DNA of 64,000 nt from Turicibacter faecis (GTDB lineage: Bacteria > Bacillota_I > Bacilli_A > MOL361 > Turicibacteraceae), in NCBI RefSeq assembly GCF_037076425.1, contig NZ_AP028127.1, positions 278,001 through 342,000 on the forward strand, written 5' to 3'. The position numbers and the translations under genes were made by a program. Each line of letters starts with the position of its first letter. Within the stretch, counting starts at the first letter, position 1. Below the pieces are notes generated by a model. That model was not told where the DNA came from. It made no database searches and was given only the letters and a program-made list of their open reading frames with translations. Below, in pieces: positions 62,644 to 64,000 of this stretch.

Positions 62644-64000
62644 ATGGTTTTGGAAAATGATTTAGGAAGAGATGATATTAAGAAACTGGTGTTTAGGTTG
62701 GCCATTCCATCTATGTTGGCCCAGTTTATTAATGTTTTATACGGCGTAATCGATCGCATTTATGTTGGAAATATTGCCGAGATTGGCGATTTAGCGCTCG
62801 CCGGAATTGGAATATGCGCCCCGATTACAGCTCTCGTTTTAGCTTTTGCGTCGTGGATTGGAGTTGGTGGGGCCCCATTATTAAGTATTTATTTGGGAGA
62901 GGATAAAAAGGATGAGGCACGCCGTGTATTAGCCAGCTCGTTTATGATGCTTTGTGTGATTTCTTGTGTGTTAACTATTCTTTTATTGCTGTTTAAGAAG
63001 CCTTTATTACTCGGGTTTGGAGCAAGTGAGGTGATTTATCCACTAGCAGATGAATATTTTTCGGTCTATATTCTAGGGACCATTTTTGCTCTACTTGCTC
63101 TTGGGATGAATCAATTTATTTTAAGTCAGGGATTCGCGAAGGTGGCCATGAAGTCGGTTTTAATTGGAGCTATTTTAAACATTGTTCTGGATCCTATTTT
63201 TATTTTTACGCTTGATATGAAAATTCAAGGGGCCGCCCTGGCGACCGTTATTTCCCAAGTTGTTTCATGTGCGTATACGTTGAGGTTTTTATTTGGGAAG
63301 CAGACATTAATCCCGATTACCTTTGGTGGCTATTCTTGCTCAATCATGAAAAAGATTTTAAAAATTGGAGTTATTCCATTCATTATTGTTGCTTTGGATA
63401 GCGTGATGCTCATTGCCTTAAATATGGTTTTTAAAAGTTATGGTGGAGAAAAGATGGGAGATCTTCTCATTACAGCGACTGCCATTTTACAAAGTTTTAT
63501 GCTCATGATTACGATGCCTCTTAGTGGGATTACGATGGGAACACAAGCCATTTTAGGTTATAATTATGGAGCTCGAAATTCAAAACGGGTACTGTCAGCT
63601 CAAAAGTATATCTTTATTTTAAGTTTAATTTTCATCCTGATTATGTTATTGATTGCTCAAACGATTCCCCATTTATTTGTGAGAATTTTTACTGATAATG
63701 TAGAAACGATTCAGTTAACGAGTTGGGCAATTAAGATTTATACGCTCGCCTTAATTGGAGTGGCTATTCAATACGTGGTGGTGGATGGATTTACGGGAAT
63801 GGGTGTCATTAATGTCGCTATTTTACTATCGATGGGACGAAAATCATTTTTCTTTATTTTCGTCTGCCTCATTCCGCTAGTATCAGATGTGACTCACGTT
63901 TATTATGCGGCACCGCTTTCTGATACGATTGGTGCGACGATTACGTCGATTTGTTATTGTTTATTAATTAAGCGTATTTTAAGAAAGCGAGAGCTCGCTG
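62644..64000 (+). CDS. MATE family efflux transporter (3' end outside window)
   Basis: The frame runs from ATG 62644 (behind AAGGAGGAG) to the end of the window without a stop, giving 452 residues, close to full MATE length. The N-terminus has the MATE start LAIPSMLAQFINVLYGVIDRIYVGN, and the second half has PLSGITMGTQAILGYNYGARN. Twelve hydrophobic segments can be counted. It resembles the MepA group and differs clearly from the MATE protein at 55330-56658. It follows the two-component operon and has its own repeat-bearing promoter, so it may be a target of that system (inference). Confidence 0.88.
   Translation, partial: MVLENDLGRDDIKKLVFRLAIPSMLAQFINVLYGVIDRIYVGNIAEIGDLALAGIGICAPITALVLAFASWIGVGGAPLLSIYLGEDKKDEARRVLASSFMMLCVISCVLTILLLLFKKPLLLGFGASEVIYPLADEYFSVYILGTIFALLALGMNQFILSQGFAKVAMKSVLIGAILNIVLDPIFIFTLDMKIQGAALATVISQVVSCAYTLRFLFGKQTLIPITFGGYSCSIMKKILKIGVIPFIIVALDSVMLIALNMVFKSYGGEKMGDLLITATAILQSFMLMITMPLSGITMGTQAILGYNYGARNSKRVLSAQKYIFILSLIFILIMLLIAQTIPHLFVRIFTDNVETIQLTSWAIKIYTLALIGVAIQYVVVDGFTGMGVINVAILLSMGRKSFFFIFVCLIPLVSDVTHVYYAAPLSDTIGATITSICYCLLIKRILRKRELA

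Overview
The window looks like the chromosome of a low-GC, spore-forming member of the Bacillota. Protein signatures and gene order fit a Turicibacter/Haloplasma-type lineage best, but that assignment is inference. TTA dominates among Leu codons. The blocks hprK-lgt-ppaX-trxB, nudix-rapZ-yvcK-whiA and secG / rnr-smpB follow Bacillus subtilis order. Two His/Cys-rich spore-coat-like genes are present. Nearly all lineage markers are chromosomal housekeeping genes. There is no prophage and no CRISPR array. Two insertion sequences are the only clear mobile DNA.

Layout. 1-7.4 kb: the 3' part of ligA, a CamS-type lipoprotein, an orphan sensor kinase and uvrA, closely spaced on the plus strand. 8-9.1 kb: a YabE-like G5/3D cell-wall protein whose start overlaps a ten-codon upstream ORF. 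9.9-18.3 kb: hprK, lgt, ppaX, trxB, then a complete IS3-family element, then nudix-rapZ-yvcK-whiA. 18.4-19.8 kb: an IS4-family element with a frameshifted transposase and a 7-bp target duplication. 20-24.4 kb: gpmI (with a likely CcpA cre site), an M15 peptidase, an odd tRNA-Thr(GGT) and eno. 24.6-31.8 kb: an AI-2E family exporter, a CaCA exchanger, secG, rnr, a PASTA-CapA fusion and smpB. 32-36.1 kb: an unknown 133-aa protein and a DUF4358 lipoprotein/MBOAT/DHHW surface-acylation cassette. 36.3-39 kb (minus strand): an SsuABC/ThiXYZ-like importer. 39.2-43.6 kb: a UgpB-like ABC importer operon with a cre site in its leader. 43.6-48.7 kb: an NrnA-like DHH phosphoesterase, surE, a small XRE/membrane pair, an exported rhodanese, spore-coat genes and a TrhA homologue. 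49-54.6 kb: a flotillin, a VanY-type peptidase, a repeat lipoprotein, class II fba and a second AI-2E protein. 55-64 kb: a MATE exporter, a Zn/Cd-type P1B ATPase behind a perfect palindromic operator, an OmpR-type two-component system and a second MATE gene that runs off the window.

How the parts connect. HprK/P and PpaX form the HPr-Ser46 carbon-signalling branch. RapZ, YvcK and the glycolytic genes gpmI, eno and fba fit the same carbon and envelope theme. The two best cre-like sites lie before gpmI and inside the UgpB-like operon leader, so both are plausible outputs of that pathway. Envelope functions recur throughout: 3D/G5 protein, two M15-type peptidases, PASTA-CapA, MBOAT/DHHW and Lgt.

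I did not find one obviously new large system. The best leads are the upstream ORF at yabE, the glycine-like tRNA-Thr scaffold, the PASTA-CapA fusion inside rnr-smpB, the DUF4358/MBOAT/DHHW cassette, the palindrome-controlled metal ATPase, and the repeat-bearing promoters around the two-component/MATE region.
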